Shown: positions 28,501 through 42,120 of the stretch, one piece after another
Position numbering within the stretch: the first letter of the stretch is position 1
Layout of the letters: each line of letters starts with the position of its first letter
Assembly (NCBI GenBank): GCA_008711295.1
Contig: VUYV01000125.1
Span: 2,295,812 to 2,359,811 of the forward strand
DNA from: Anarhynchus alexandrinus
Lineage: Eukaryota; Chordata; Aves; Charadriiformes; Charadriidae
DNA: 64,000 nucleotides
Direction: 5' to 3'
The notes under the pieces: model-generated
Told to the model about the DNA's origin: nothing
The model's input: only the letters and a program-made list of their open reading frames with translations
Databases searched by the model: none
Position numbers and translations under genes: made by a program

Positions 28501-31500
28501 AACAGAAGAGAAATAAACCACCTGGAAAAAGGAATAGATGAACCTGGGGGGAAAAGGAACCAGTTTGAAAAGGCAAAGAGACTTCCTTTGTAACTCAAAC
28601 AGTGAAGGCTTTGTGCCATGGCTGATCTGCAAAATACGAGGATGTTGTACGTTACTCCTTCTACTGAATGAGGATGAGTACCCCCTCCTCACTCTTATTC
28701 GTGCCTGTCTTTGACTGGATGTGCAATGCGGAGCTTTAATCCCTAAAGCAGACCCTCTCAGCACGGATGGTTTCATTGTCCCCTTCTCCCTTGTTCAGGC
28801 AGAATCAGCAGTTTTCTCACCATTTCAGGTCTCATACGCTAAATGGGTCTGTACCTTCGGGACAGAGTGACTGACTTGGACACCTGATCAAAGGCAGATT
28901 TTATGCTCATAAAGCTGTTTTCCTTTTTGAGTTTTAATAAAGTCCCATAACACAAGTATTTTTCTCATTGGCAATGTTATCTTCCATTGTGGCTGCGTGC
29001 CTTGAACCCCCGACATTCTTGCCTTGTTGGATCACAGAAAAGGTTTTTCTTACCCTCAGGCAGGCTCTACTTTACCTGACAGATGCTCCTGTAACAGCTC
29101 GTAAAAGCCTCCAACACTGGAGATGCCACAGACTGTGTACGTTAACTACCTAAAAAAAAAAAAAAAAAAAGAACTCTAAGTAAGAAAGGGTGGGTTTTTT
29201 TTTTTTCTTTTTTTTAAAAAAACACTAATGTCTAACTACGCATCCCTTGTTACAGTTTAAGCCCAGCACTCCTCAGCCTAACATTTCCTTCCCCAAACTT
29301 TACAGTTCTGTAAGCAGAAGTTCAGTTTCTGTCTTTACCAGTAAGTGCCTCAGCTTTTTAAACCCAGTCACTCCTGCAGAAAAGGTGACTCTGCTGAGAA
29401 GGTGACCTGACAAGCATCAATCATAGCATCACGCGGCTGCTGCCTGCAGGAACTGGGAGACGACAGCTGGCCTTATCTTCTGCTCCTTAGGTAGGACCTT
29501 CTGATTGCAGCGTGGCATTGCCATCGCAGGGACCATCATTTGTGACTGTCAAATGCAAAGGGTCTAGGGGAACATGAAAGTTAGAAGGAAAACATCATCT
29601 GGAGGGCTGTGGAAAGGTGACTATAATCCTTTTTATCAAAATGGTGTAACTCCTAATTCAATAAACAGCTCTTGCCACAAGGGTGGGCTATAGTTCTGAA
29701 TACAAATGCATATAATACTGCAGCACAAACTGAGTCCACGTTATGCCTCGCACAGGTAGTCCACATACAGTCAAAACAGCACAAATAGACTTGCACAAAA
29801 ACCTGTTGTAAAAGTTCAGCAAACAAAGTTTTAACATAATGAGGGTACATAACGAACAAGGCACTTTATTTGACAGAAAACAAGACCATTTTGTTTTGGT
29901 TTTCACTTTTTTTCCTGCTAAAAATAGCATGATTTCTAAGTAATACATTGCTTCAAAACAAAAATTTCAAAAAGGTCCATTTTGAAAGTCTCAAACTATA
30001 AAAAATTCTCATCAAAGCTATTTGTCAAATCTGACCTCAAATCATTAACAGATCCAGCTGTTTTTTTCCCCACAGAACATGTCAACCTGCCCTAACAACA
30101 AGTTTGCACCGTCACCGCCTCTGTGAATTCAGGGAATTGTAATTATTCCAGCCAAAGGTGTCGTTAAAGGCGTAAGGTTTTTCTAAGAACACTTTACCAG
30201 AAATACCATGCTGTGATTCAGGTTTCACTGCAGACTATCATTAGTCTGACACTGTAAATATTCCACTTTCATCAGGGGAATTTAACCCTTGCACAGCCTA
30301 AAAAAAATTGAAAGTGCACATTTTTCTTTTGTAGGTGTTTTCTAAGGGTCTTCCCTTGTGCTCATGATGATAGAAAATCCATTTTCTCGTACTTGCCTAT
30401 GGAGCTACTGTAGCACAGCTGGGAAGCGGAAAGATTAATTTTTCATGATCAGAAGAACTTCTGTGATTATCAATTTTAACCCTTGAAAAGGTTTTTGCCT
30501 GTGCTGATCAGGTGTGCTGGAAGGAAAACACCTCCATTAGGAAAGCATCCATCTTCCCTTTAAAACTATCTAGAAAGAGTATGGTCTGGAGAAGACAAAG
30601 GAGTTCCAGGGGTTAATCAACCTGAGTTAAAAATAAATACAACTCTTATCTTATTTTTTGGCCTGCATTTTTTTGCCTTGAGTTTGAATCACTGGCTTTT
30701 CTTATTACTTTGATCAGTTTGTTGTCGAAATTTCTACTCATTATTTGTTCCACAAGTAGCTACGTAATAACTAGAACTTTTTATCACTCTCCATCAGTTT
30801 TTTATCATATTTTCAAATTTAATAATCACTCTTTAGCTCTTCCCTGAACTCATTCCATTTTGTTTCATCCCCAACATCCTCCCGATACTGGAATGGTCCT
30901 GTCATTCCAGTAATGGTTGTACCAGGACTCCAAAACGGAAGCAGCAGAGCATCTCAGCATCTACTAAGTAGCTTTTGCATTCGGAAATCATATCAGCCCC
31001 TTGGGACTGCAGCGGTTCACTAAAAGGGGCATGCCATGGTCATTGCCTGCCAAGTGCTGGCCCCTTTTGGGAGCCGCACAGTTCCCTGAACCGCGGGCAG
31101 GGAATGATGACTGAGGTCCTCAGCATGGCCTGGGGGGCTTCCTGACCCAAGCAGCCGGGGAACTGTTTCTGATATGGACGTAGACACACTTCCAAGTGAG
31201 ATTATGTGATGGGGTTGTCTGCGATAGCAGGAACCTGGTTAACTGATCAGTCCTATCAATTTTTTTTAGTGTTACTTTCACTTTCCTTTCAAACTGGAAT
31301 GCTTCCTAATAAGCAGAAAAGTTTTCTCCCCTGTTGTGGGATTCTGAATGTACTGATAAAATATTCTTAAATGATTTCCAATTATCATTTGTGATTTTCT
31401 ACTTAAAAATTTTTTCTCTGCTAAATGTTTTATAACTGCACTGGCCTTGCAGAATCTTCAAGTTCTTTCAATGCACCACAAAGTACATGTGAATTTGGAC

Positions 31501-33820
31501 TTTATTTTGGTAACACATAAGACAGAGTTAGCTGCATCTGAACCTGCACTGATTTTTAGTTCTGTGACCATCTTTTCTTCAGTTGTCCAAATAAGGTTTA
31601 ATTTCTATCGTATTGGACACAATCAGGGAGCGAAGAGCATGAGCTTCTCAAATCCCTTAGCAGATGGCAGAGATACAAAAAACGGACCTCATGAGCACTG
31701 CGGTGCCAGCCAGTGCTGTAACCGGGATGGTGCACCTGCTTCTGCTGCACATGGCGTCACTCGGGTTTGGCTCACCAGCCCTCTAATGTGAGTGCCAAGG
31801 TTCCTGGCTCTTATGCAATAGTCCTGTTCAAGTCATTTATCTCCTGCTTTTCCTTGCCATGGTCAGGGCTCATCTGCTCTACTGTCACTCAACACTTACA
31901 ACACGTCTGTCTTCCTTTCCTTTGCAGATAGTGTGGTCTTCAGCAGCGCCTACAGCTGGGCATCCTTTAACTGCTGAAGGTGGAGGGTAAGATGTACATC
32001 TCAGCTGGTATCCAGCATCGGGTGGATTTTCTACAGCTAAAGTGGCAGGGAAGGTTTTGAGATTTTTCTTGTTAGTCTGTGTGTGCTGCAAGACAATTTG
32101 GTGGCTCCCAGTATTTGAATCTGGACAATACTTGTAATACTTGCCTTGCACATTTTCCCCTTATTATGTCATTCTGCTCCTACTTTGGGTACTGGCTCTG
32201 CCTCATGATAACTGGTTAAGATGTCTTTTGTATGCCTCCAGGATTACTCATGCCTTTGGCCCTAGGGCAGGGGATGGAGCACAGCTCAGTATCTCCGAGA
32301 GTGGAATTTGTCACTGGCAACAAGTCCTTTAAAGTTTTATTTCCAAGGTCATTTGTACTTGCACTATCACTTGGAGAAAGCAAAAATACTGTTGTATAGG
32401 AGAGAAAAAACACAGAGCAATTGGCTCAGAAACAGTTGCTGTTTATCTTCCATGCACCAGCTTCCCTCCTACAGTGAATAGTTTTGATTAATTCCTTACA
32501 AGTCATCTTGTGGATCAATGTCTGCAGCAGGTAATTGTGAGGAGAGTAAATGCAACACTGACTTAAAGTAACAGCCACTAAGCTGTGCAGCATGTAGTGT
32601 TAAGTGTCTGCAAAACCAAGGTTTCTTCATTTCCATCTTCTCACCACATTGGCACCATAAAGGGAAAGCAAATTCAGAGTCAGCTCGGCCTTGCCTTCTC
32701 CAAAGCAGTATTCCCATATGACTTATGGCCAGTGAATCAGCAAAACCTGTCTGAAAGGTCATGATCTTAGAGGTCATAGCTTTTATCTCTCTGCTCTCTC
32801 CCAAGACATGCTCAGCTACCTGTAACCAACCTTCAGGACATCGATATCCTGCCAGAAGTGTATTTTGTTTTTAAAACTGTATTTTAATACATGTGTCACT
32901 GGTGCAAATCTGGTGCTGGCTGAGAAACAGCCCAAAGGATTGCAACTATCATTTAAGGTGGAGGGGCTGTTTGTAACCACAGTTGGAACCCCAGGATGAA
33001 AAAAAATTGGAGAATGCCTGTTTCAGGGCCTTAAACCAGTTTTCCCTCTTATTCACAATGCACCTAGATTAAAGCCTCTGTTAAATGTGAAGGTACCCTG
33101 CAGAAAAAATATGGCTTTTGTACAGCAGGTCCCTCACCAACCCTACGAAGATCCTTCTTTCGAATCAACAACTTCAAACTCTGACGTTGCAGAACTCCCC
33201 TTGCTGCTCTGGCCAGAGGCTGCAAAGGGTCTCCAGGATGTTTGATGCACAGGTACCACTGTGCTCAGACTGCCTCAGCCACGTCCCATGGCAGATGGGG
33301 ATCCTGTGGTCTGCACACAGGCGAAGCTGCTGCATCCCTCCCTGGGGACTTCAGAGGAGAGTGAATCATCAGAAATGCACAAAACGCCTCTTTACCCCTT
33401 AAGGAACTTGCAAACTTTACTATGCTTTTAATATTTACAAAATAATGCTTTTGCTATTACTTCTTCACTTTGTTGAACTTCTTTTAAAGAGGAAGCTGTC
33501 AGCTCCTTTTTTTCTCTTAATGTATTTGAACACAGGTATTGGTTATCCTGTATTTCACACCATGCAGCACATGTGCTTTTAGCCAAGGGGGGAAGGAAGG
33601 TACAAGGGTTACAGTGACATTTCTAGAAATAGAACTAGATTAAATATTTGAACCGTGTCATGGGCGGTATTAATTGCCACACCATGTGATCCTGAGCGAC
33701 ATTTTAGAGGAATGGCAGAGTCATAGCTAAAGTTCACACAGGCTTATAATCACAGATAACGTAGACGCCCATCTTAAACCGTTAAGCCGTTTAGCTAACG
33801 GTATCACTGCAGTGAGCTGA
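25554..33820. other. DNA upstream of the CKMT2 start codon; probable 5' intron or intergenic
   Basis: One or more noncoding CKMT2 exons should lie at or beyond this stretch, because the first coding exon begins with a splice acceptor, but I could not locate one. It contains a 19-base poly(A) run (29152-29170) followed by poly(T) (29195-29215), and one perfect MEF2-type site (29918-29927). ORFs up to 135 codons near 28024-28619 have no recognised domain. Confidence 0.55.
29918..29927. promoter_or_regulatory. MEF2-consensus sequence CTAAAAATAG, function unproven
   Basis: The ten bases match the MEF2 consensus CTA(A/T)4TAG exactly on both strands. MEF2 drives muscle genes, and CKMT2 is muscle-expressed, so a role is plausible. 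Such a match occurs by chance in AT-rich DNA, and no adjacent core promoter was identified. Confidence 0.25.
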
Positions 33821-33825
33821 ACTTT

Positions 33826-33861
33826 CACGTGGTGGAGGGAGGAGGAGGCTGGTCTTTTATA
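33826..33861 (-). promoter_or_regulatory. Candidate TATA promoter upstream of CKMT2
   Basis: On the minus strand TATAAAAG (33861-33854) is followed by a pyrimidine-rich CCTCC stretch and a CACGTG E-box (33831-33826) about where transcription would begin. The direction and position suit a muscle-type CKMT2 promoter. No linked first exon with a strong donor was found, so this is a weak candidate. Confidence 0.25.
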
Positions 33862-33899
33862 TTTGAGAAGTAATTCCTTTGAGCCATCCTTAGCTTGAG

Positions 33900-36800
33900 C
33901 TAAAGCCTACAGATGCCAGTGGAAAGTTTTCTCTGCCCATCTTTGGAAGTTGCTGGCACCTTAGAAACATCTGAAATAAATGTCACAAGTGAGTACATGC
34001 ATGAGAGACCATTTTTAGATACCCAGAAAAAAGTTTACATTGCTCTTGGTTTGCTGTATCACTCTGCAGGTTCAGAGGCTAAGATACAAATTAAAACCTT
34101 AAATCTCATAAAGAAATAAGAGTGGGGTTTTTTTCAGTTTCTCATAGATCACCCTGAGCAAGACTCAAACCTTTTTGACTAGTCTGCATTTAAGATACAG
34201 TGTCAGGAGTGTAAAAACAATGCCTGTGCGGACATCGTCCTTACTGTGCCTTAATCACAGCACGAAATGTCTCTACAAAAAATCAGCCAAATTTCAGTTT
34301 CTTTCTCCTTGTAATGCCAGAGGTCAGTGAATGCTTATAAAAATATATTAATTTGAAAAAAAAATATATCCAAACTATGAATAGATTCATATTGAATAGA
34401 GAAGACATAGAAACGACTGTGGCTCTTCATAGGTCAGACAATGACCCCTTAGTAACTACCCCTTAGTAACAACATGATTGTTGATTTCTGTCAGCTGACG
34501 GTCTGGCCAGTCAGACCTGACCTGGTGAGACTCAGAAGTCCAAGTTCTCCTACTGAAGTCCAACGAAGGTGCAGGGAGCACTTGCCCTTATGAATCAGTC
34601 TGACGCTATTTTACAGTATAAACCCCTGTACCTCCGAAGTACAGAGAGCCACAATCAGTCACAAAAAACTTATTGAATTAGAGATGTTTTCTCTGAACTT
34701 GTTATACATCTGCAAAGGGACTTATTTTTCCCTTACTTAAACTGTTATTTAAGGGTCAGCGTTTGAAGCAGCTGCACAGTGGGCTGGCACATTTTTGCCT
34801 GCACCGAGTAGTTATGCGAATCAATAAATTACAACCAAATTACGCCACATCCTGGGGTGCTTTGAATTCATTTTTAATAACCCCCGTATTTGAAATGCTA
34901 CCATGTGAGGCTAGAAAAGCAATACAGGTAGTTAAACTGACCTTGAAGTTGAAGGTAGAGACGTCCTGCTGCCTGCAGCGAGCCCAGAGTGTAAAGGGAA
35001 TAACGAGTTGGTGCGCTGACAGGAGCCCAGGTAATATGAGACGGAGAAAAGGAGGTGAGGGAAACGAAAATAATTGCTGCAGTGGCCAATCCTGTTTCAC
35101 TGGGTTACATGAATGACATTTGCTCGCACAAGGGTGCCCTTGAGGACATAAGCGGGATGTGGCAGGAGGGGGCATGCAGCAGTTGGGTGATGGCAACATC
35201 ATCTTTCAGACGCTTCTCAGGGGGAAAGAGTTCACGTCAGCAAGTGGTTGGCCAGATGCTTAACTGCAATGTGATGCACCTCCGCTGATTCACCCTCAAG
35301 GGCCCATTTAGTGACAGCCGAAAGAGAAAGGTCAAGAGCAGCTTCTGTGCTGGATTGCCTTGCTTGCCTGAGCAGCTCCTGAGAACCACGGATGAATCCA
35401 CCTGCTCACAACCCAGATGGGAACGGGTCAGAGGAGGGAACGGGACCCAGAATGAGCTGAGATGACAGTGGGTGTTTTTTTCCACCCATTACTTTTTAAT
35501 TCACAACATTAGTTCTTGACCCTTCGTCAGGTGGACGGGTGCAGAAATGTGCCATGTAAAAGGAGGGTATCTGAAGCCTCCCAGTTAGAATTACTATAGC
35601 TACATAGTTGTAAAGTACTGGAAGAAATGACATGTGATGGCTCAGAAAGCAAAAAACAATCATCAGTTTCATTCACCTAGCTCTGCTCCCACTGGAAGCG
35701 GAACATTTATCGAGACTGACAGAGGAACACAGAGGCCAGTACTGTGCAGCTTTTAAAAATCCAAGACTTTAAAATGCTTTTTCGTTTGTACAGTTAATAT
35801 TCCTTGAATTACACATAGCAATTTCCTAAACCGAAATCTCAGATTTTTGAAACTTTACAAAACATAGACATCTTTCCCCCAGGATGTCATGATTCGTTTG
35901 GATTAATGAGAGCCATGCATGCCCACCATAATTAAAAACAAAACAGCCACTCCAGGTTAATGCATCTGGTCTACCAAGTATTTGAAGGACCCCCTCTTTA
36001 CCGCACCTGCTTTTTATCAACACAACACCATGTTTCTGGTATTGATAGAAAAAAAACCCCACACAATTGAGGATCATTTGAGGTAACATGAGTACAGAAC
36101 TATGAGCACAACAAATCCACCCCTGTGGAGGAACTGGCACAGAAAACAAAAACCACCTTTTCCTTTTGTGTTTGGCAAGAGCTCCTTTGTGGCTGTGCCA
36201 CATCTTTTGCTCCCACTGGAAGACCCCAACCTGCATTTAATGTCATCTCTTTGTCAGCAACGCAGCCCCCCACACTCCAGTTCAGCAGGTCACAACTGAG
36301 GCATGTATCTCATTTTAAATTTTTGACTCAAAGCAGCCTTTTTCATAAAGCCCTTGAACAGACAAAGGCCTTTGCCTCGAAGTAGGTGATACCATGAACT
36401 GAAGTGCCTTGCTGGCTTGCGCAGATGTTTAAGCTATTTTGCAGCTCAGAGCCTGGAAGAACCAAAAATGCAAACAAGACTCAGCCTGGTAGACAACTTC
36501 GCAAACACCTGGCACACAGTGTTAGAAGGTTCCCTTATGATTTCTGAAGAATGTGTCATTAATACTAAAAAGTAGCTTGGTCTTACTACTGTTCCTTGAT
36601 CTGTTTTGTGAGGAACTCAGTTACAGAAACAGTTGGGATACTCAGATCTGTGCAAAATAATGCCCTATTCTCATGTCTCTCTAACCTAAATATTGCTGTG
36701 AACTCTCCCAATTAAAATGCTGTCTTGGTTTCATTGCTTTTGCAGGGTAGGCAGCAGTAGCTGAGTGTTAATTCCATTGCTATTCATATTAATGCCATCC

Positions 36801-39480
36801 GTCCCTGCACAGGGAGTTCAGCTGAAATTCAGCAATAATTTGTGTCCTATTGGAGTTTGTTGTGGAAGCTGCTGAACGGAGAAGTTACGTATATGGGCCA
36901 GACAAAGGTAATTTTGTTTTATGGGAAGGACTCTCTGATTAGGACATTTCTTTCACAGAAAATGTCTATAAAGTCAAATTTCAATATGTGGGAAGTAATT
37001 TATTACTAATCAGAGGAACCGGGGCAGAAACTATAAGCCTAGCTATTCTTACTTAGTATATGTATCAAATTAGGAATTAGAGAATACTGTATTAGCTCTG
37101 AAGAGCTTGCAAGGACGCTAATTGCTTGCTCTCCTGCTGTTGGAGTCAGGGCTCTGCTATTGTACAGCTGCAAAGAGCCACTACACACAATATCCTTACA
37201 AGCTAGCAGTCGGCTCGCTCCCAGTGCAATTCAATTTCAATGGGTCTTTAAGTCTTGAGATTCCTAAAGACAGACTTAGAATAATGCAGTGAAGCATGCC
37301 ATCCTGGGAATAAGTATACTTGTTTACCAAGTGGTTACCAGACTGCTTACGGAGGTTTCCCTGAGACTGCGGATGTTCAATATCCACTTACACAGATCAT
37401 GGGCAGTCGCTGAGATCTCAAACTGGAAAAACATTCCGTTTTGCAGTGGCATTCAACCACTTACATCCCACTGAAGTTGATGGAATTTAAGCAAGTACTT
37501 GGTGCCAAGGATGGGCGCAAATTCACCGTGACCAAGTGCATAAGTAGGCACAGAACAGTCCTCCCACAGTTATGATTACTCCCAAGAAAGGCACCTTAAG
37601 GTGCTAATACATATCTACTAAATAAAGAGCTCAACTAGATCCAACCAACCTGTTAAAAATAACCCCAGTTATTTTAGGTTATTGAAGTTGCTCTTCACAG
37701 GACATCCACCACATACTATAGGAAAGGTTCTCTATAATTAGCAGTGTGTTTTCTGGCCAAAGGGAGGAGAAAAGGTTTTCCTAAAAATGGAGTTGACCCT
37801 TTGGAAAAGCAGGAATATCCAAAATCCTTACAACAGGACCATGTGGCCTTCAGCACAATTGCCTAAAAAGTGATTACAGTATTTTTGCCAGCTGTGTTGC
37901 AGACTACATTGCACAGTATCACAACGCATATGTTTTTAATTAGACCCGCCAGTCTGAATGTAGGAATTTTCCAGTGTAGATCATGCATGTTAAAGGGGTG
38001 ACAATTCTATTCCAGACAATTTCAGCCATTTGAAAAGTTGCTCTTGCATGACATTTTGGTGAAGCTTTTGTCTCATTTAAAAAAATTAAAGAAGAGTATT
38101 CCTATTTCACTGGAATGCTATTTTCTCTCAAGGGTTTATGCTGAAAACGTGATTACAAACATTACTGCCTTACAAGAGGAGACTTCAACATCCTCTGCTC
38201 TCTGACCCAGCAGAGGATATTCATTCTGTTGTTCCACTGCTGCTGCAGGGTCAGCCACTGCTGGTGGTGGAGGCTCACAGTCCACCAGGCCATTGCTTTC
38301 TCCTCAAAAAACACCCCAAATCTGGATCTGGATCTCTCATACCAGCCTTTCCACAGGTGGCATTCTTATTCCTCTCATAAAACAGTACTGAAAATGCAGC
38401 AGTTAATTTAAATTTAAAATGACCAAAATGGTGAAATCAATCAGTTCTGAGGTTGTGATTGTCAGGGAATTCAAAAGAGTAATGACTAGAGGAAGACAGC
38501 CAACAAACAGATTCAGATATGTTGAACTCTGGACACCTTCCCTCTTTCCACCATGCTGATCCAGCATTTTTTGTCATGGAAACTCCAGCAGGCATGGTTA
38601 GAGAAGGAAAAACGTGCTTTTCTTCAGGTGGGTCTCCCACTGGAGATGACATTTTAACAGTAAATGAAATAGAATAAATAAAATATTTAGATTTAGGGCA
38701 GAATAGAAAGCATTGATAGGACTTTGTGTCTTCTCTGGCTGGAAAAGTTACTCCTTCTGATTTATGTGAAACATATACAGGATTTAGACATGATTTATAC
38801 ATATTGTATAAATGAAGAGCTTCCAGGAAGACTAGTGGGAGAGAACACAAGCCTAATTATTACACAAGTAATAATTATTGCTCTGTTTCTGATCTGTCCA
38901 TGTAGGCATGTGCACACCATGAGCATGAGATGTCAGATTCAAAGAGGCTTACACAGTGGAGCTGCTACCTCTAGGAAAACAAACTTGAAATTGCTTTTGC
39001 TGCTACGCTTACCAACCCCTGTGTCCAGGGTTGGCTCCAGCAGTCAGGGTATTGGAATGAACACCAGTTCAGAGGATTGTTTCAGTCCTCTTCAAAACTG
39101 GAAATTTCAAGCAAAAAACTGCTCTTCTCAAATTTTACTGCTTCTAGGCTATACACAGATAGGGCTAGAACATTAGAATATAACTTTCAAGGCATAGTTC
39201 AGTCTTCACAATTGTCATTCATTATCTTTGCACAATCAGTCAAGACCAATTTCAGTTTTTTCCTCACAGAGCTGAGGGTTTTGAACAGCCTGCGCCAGCT
39301 AGCTTCTCCCTCTTTCTTCACGGTCAAGATTAAAAAGGGTTGTATGCAGTCAGATTTCCTTGGAGATTTGACCATTTCAGTGAGTCTATAATTTTACAGA
39401 GTATTTAGTTGTTTTCTTGCAACATACGATAAAGTAGAAAACAGCTTCCCCCCTGCTAAATACTTCTTATACAATAATCC
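33900..39480. other. No gene recognised; CKMT2 5' intron or intergenic
   Basis: ORFs up to 150 codons on both strands (for example 34763-35116, 35826-36236, 38724-39176) overlap one another in different frames, as chance ORFs do, and show no domain. A 14-base tandem pair lies at 34445-34472. Confidence 0.55.
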
Positions 39481-39489
39481 ATGATCTTA

Positions 39490-40305
39490 CTGTGCCTGGT
39501 AAAATCATGGACCAGATCCTCCTGGAAGACATGTTGAAACATATAGAAGGCAGGGAGCTGAGGAGCCAACATGACAAATTGTGGCTGACTAATCTAGTGG
39601 TCCTCTACAATGGAGTGACTGCATCAGTGGACAATGGAAGAGCTACAGATGTCATTTATCTGCACTTCTGTAAAGCCTTTGACATGGTCCTCCACGACAT
39701 CCTTCTCTCTAAATTGGAGAGTTGTGGATTTGATGGGTGGGCAGTTGGGTGGATAAGGAACTGGCTGGATGGTGGCGCCTGAAGAGTTGCAGTCAATGGC
39801 TCAGTGTCCAGACAGAGACCAGTAACCAGTGGTGTCCCTCAAGGGTCTATACTAGGGCCAATACTATTTAATAACTTCATTAATGACGTAGGAAGTAGGA
39901 TTGAGTGCACCCTCAGCAAGTTTGCAGCTGACAACAGGCTGACTGGTCCAGTTCATTCACCAGAGGGAATGAATTCCCTCATCATCCAGAGGGACCTTGA
40001 CAGGCTGGATGAGCCGGCCTGTGCAAACCCAATGCAGTCCAACAATGCCGAGTGGAGGGTTCTGCACCTGGGTTGGGGCAATCTCTGATATCTCCCAGTA
40101 GATACTGGGGGAATGGATTGAGAGCAGCCCTGCAGAGAAGAGCTTTGGGATACTGGTGGACACAAAATGTGACATAAGCCGGCAATGTGTTCTTGCAGCC
40201 CAGAAAGCCAGTCGTATTCTGGGCTGCATATAAAGGAGCGTGGCCCGCAGGTCAAGGGAGGTGAGTCTCCCCCTCTACTCTGCTCTTGTGAGACCCCACC
40301 TGAAA
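39490..40305 (+). mobile_element. CR1-type LINE reverse-transcriptase remnant, plus strand, truncated at both ends
   Basis: The plus-strand translation shows non-LTR reverse-transcriptase motifs in order: a [18 protein letters not shown] segment (usually AFDTVPHDIL), GWIRNWLDG, then after a TGA at 39780-39782 the SGVPQGSILGPILFNNFIND motif and KFAADNRL, where active copies have FADD. It continues into frame-broken sequence resembling later CR1 ORF2 ([11 protein letters not shown] and VRPHLK-like codons near 40200-40305). The stop codon and loss of the catalytic Asp pair mean it is dead. It lacks the CR1 3' end. Boundaries are approximate. Confidence 0.9.
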
Positions 40306-42120
40306 TTTAATAGGCATCTTTCCATCTTAAAGAAATTACCTGGTTCCACAAAGGAAAGTGGTAAACAGTGATTAAAGCATATAACAGAAGCTGGAGACCT
40401 GGTTTTGTAGCCTTAAAATCTGCCTTGCTTCAATTTGCAAGTAATTTTATCTCTGTGTGACTTGTTTTCCTATTGCAAGAGGAGGGACATAACATACTTA
40501 CAAACCTAAAATGTTTTCTGTGTTTAATTGGGTATAAAATGTGGCTCTACTATTTCTTTAAATCCAGGAAGGACAGCAGCCAAGACGCTAGGGATGTTTA
40601 GACAGAAGTCCAAACCCAAAACAACAGGATAAAGAAGTTAGGGACAATGTTTCTTACTTTCTACTTATGTAGTTCATTGCCTTTTACTAAATAAATATTC
40701 TATTGAAATGGGAAGTCCTTCAACAACTTCTGAAAGGATATTTAAACTCCGCCTACTTGTAACTTCCTATAAAGGGAATGGAGATGTGGACGGGGAGAGG
40801 TTTTCCTCAGCTGAAGAAGAATGAGTTGTGCAGCTGGTTCAGTTTAATCCATTACGTCTCATTTAGTTATTTGTGCTGTACACTACAGAGTGGATCAGCA
40901 TTTCTAGTTGTGTATGAAGCAGGCTTCATTCTCTGTTCCAAGTTAAAATCAGCATTATTCCCAATGATGCCCACAGCAGCTGCAATGCAGCATGAGTGAA
41001 TAAAGAAATAAAATGCAGTAATTCAAATCATTCTTTCCCAGTAGAGGCCCAGAATTTTCTCTGATTTTTGCCCTTCTTACTTATGGCTTGCCCCTTCCCC
41101 TCCCATGTTTCTCTAAAAGACTCAGTAATTCAGAAGGAGTAGGTTTAATTCCTCACCATTGGGGGGTAAAAAAATAAACAGATACCATTAAGGACTCTTG
41201 CAACTCAGGAAAAAAAAGAATGTTTAATTAGCATATAGGCACAACACCCTGCCTGATATGCCTTACTAACAATACAAAGCAATAACCTCAGGTCAAAAGT
41301 TAAGTTACAATACATGCAAAAACATCCGGATTGTGCACTAAGTAACATGTTAGATATAGGTACATCTGCAAATAAACATACATCTATCCTCCTAAAGAAC
41401 AAAACTTCAGAGACTATTTCAAAAGTAAAGGTACAACAAAACAACCATAGTTGAGCAGTGTATTGGACACAAAGCATCCTACACAGAGACGTTTGACCTT
41501 TGGAGGCAAAAACTGTAACAGGCAAATAGCTGAGAGCCAGATCCCCAAATACTTACTTATGAAAAGCTCTCAGTGAAGCCTAAGGTATTATCAGAATGAG
41601 GTCTGAAGGATTTTGCCCTTAACGAATAACAATTATGAGTGGGTAAAAATGTCTCTATCGGTGAGAATGTTAAATCATATATCTAAGTTTAATGTTGCTG
41701 ATAAGAGTGAAAGGAGGAAAGACTGAATATCAATACAAATAAAACAATGTTTTTGTAAAACCCTTAAAATAAATAATGATTATGAAGGAAAATTCGGGAT
41801 AATGAACATGTCCTGAAATCAAAATCAATGTGGTTAAAGTTAATAAATACTTTAAATAGTTAAGTTCCTTTTTATCCTACAGAACAATAATCAGTATTAA
41901 GAACTAGGAAAGCAGAAAGAGGACAGAGACCTCTTCCTTATTTTTAAATAAGGGTGATCAGTCCCAGTATCATCTCTCACTATTAAGCTATGCGTTTGTG
42001 TGTTACAGGACTAGCCGAAAGAAAGGGACAGAATATACACTTCACTGCCACTGTAAATTCAACAGATCTATGTTTTCTTCCACATGATGACTAGTCACGG
42101 GCTCAGTCCACTAACAATAC
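40306..42120. other. AT-rich DNA between the CR1 remnant and the CpG island
   Basis: No coding region or known repeat was recognised. A 106-codon minus-strand ORF at 41205-41525 has no domain and lies in low-complexity, AT-rich sequence. Confidence 0.55.

Noticed and set aside
28024..28619. Three overlapping minus-strand ORFs of 110-135 codons
   Set aside because: The three frames overlap one another and none shows a recognised protein.
38437..39176. Overlapping ORFs of 137 (minus) and 150 (plus) codons
   Set aside because: They overlap in opposite directions, have no domains, and are expected at this frequency by chance.
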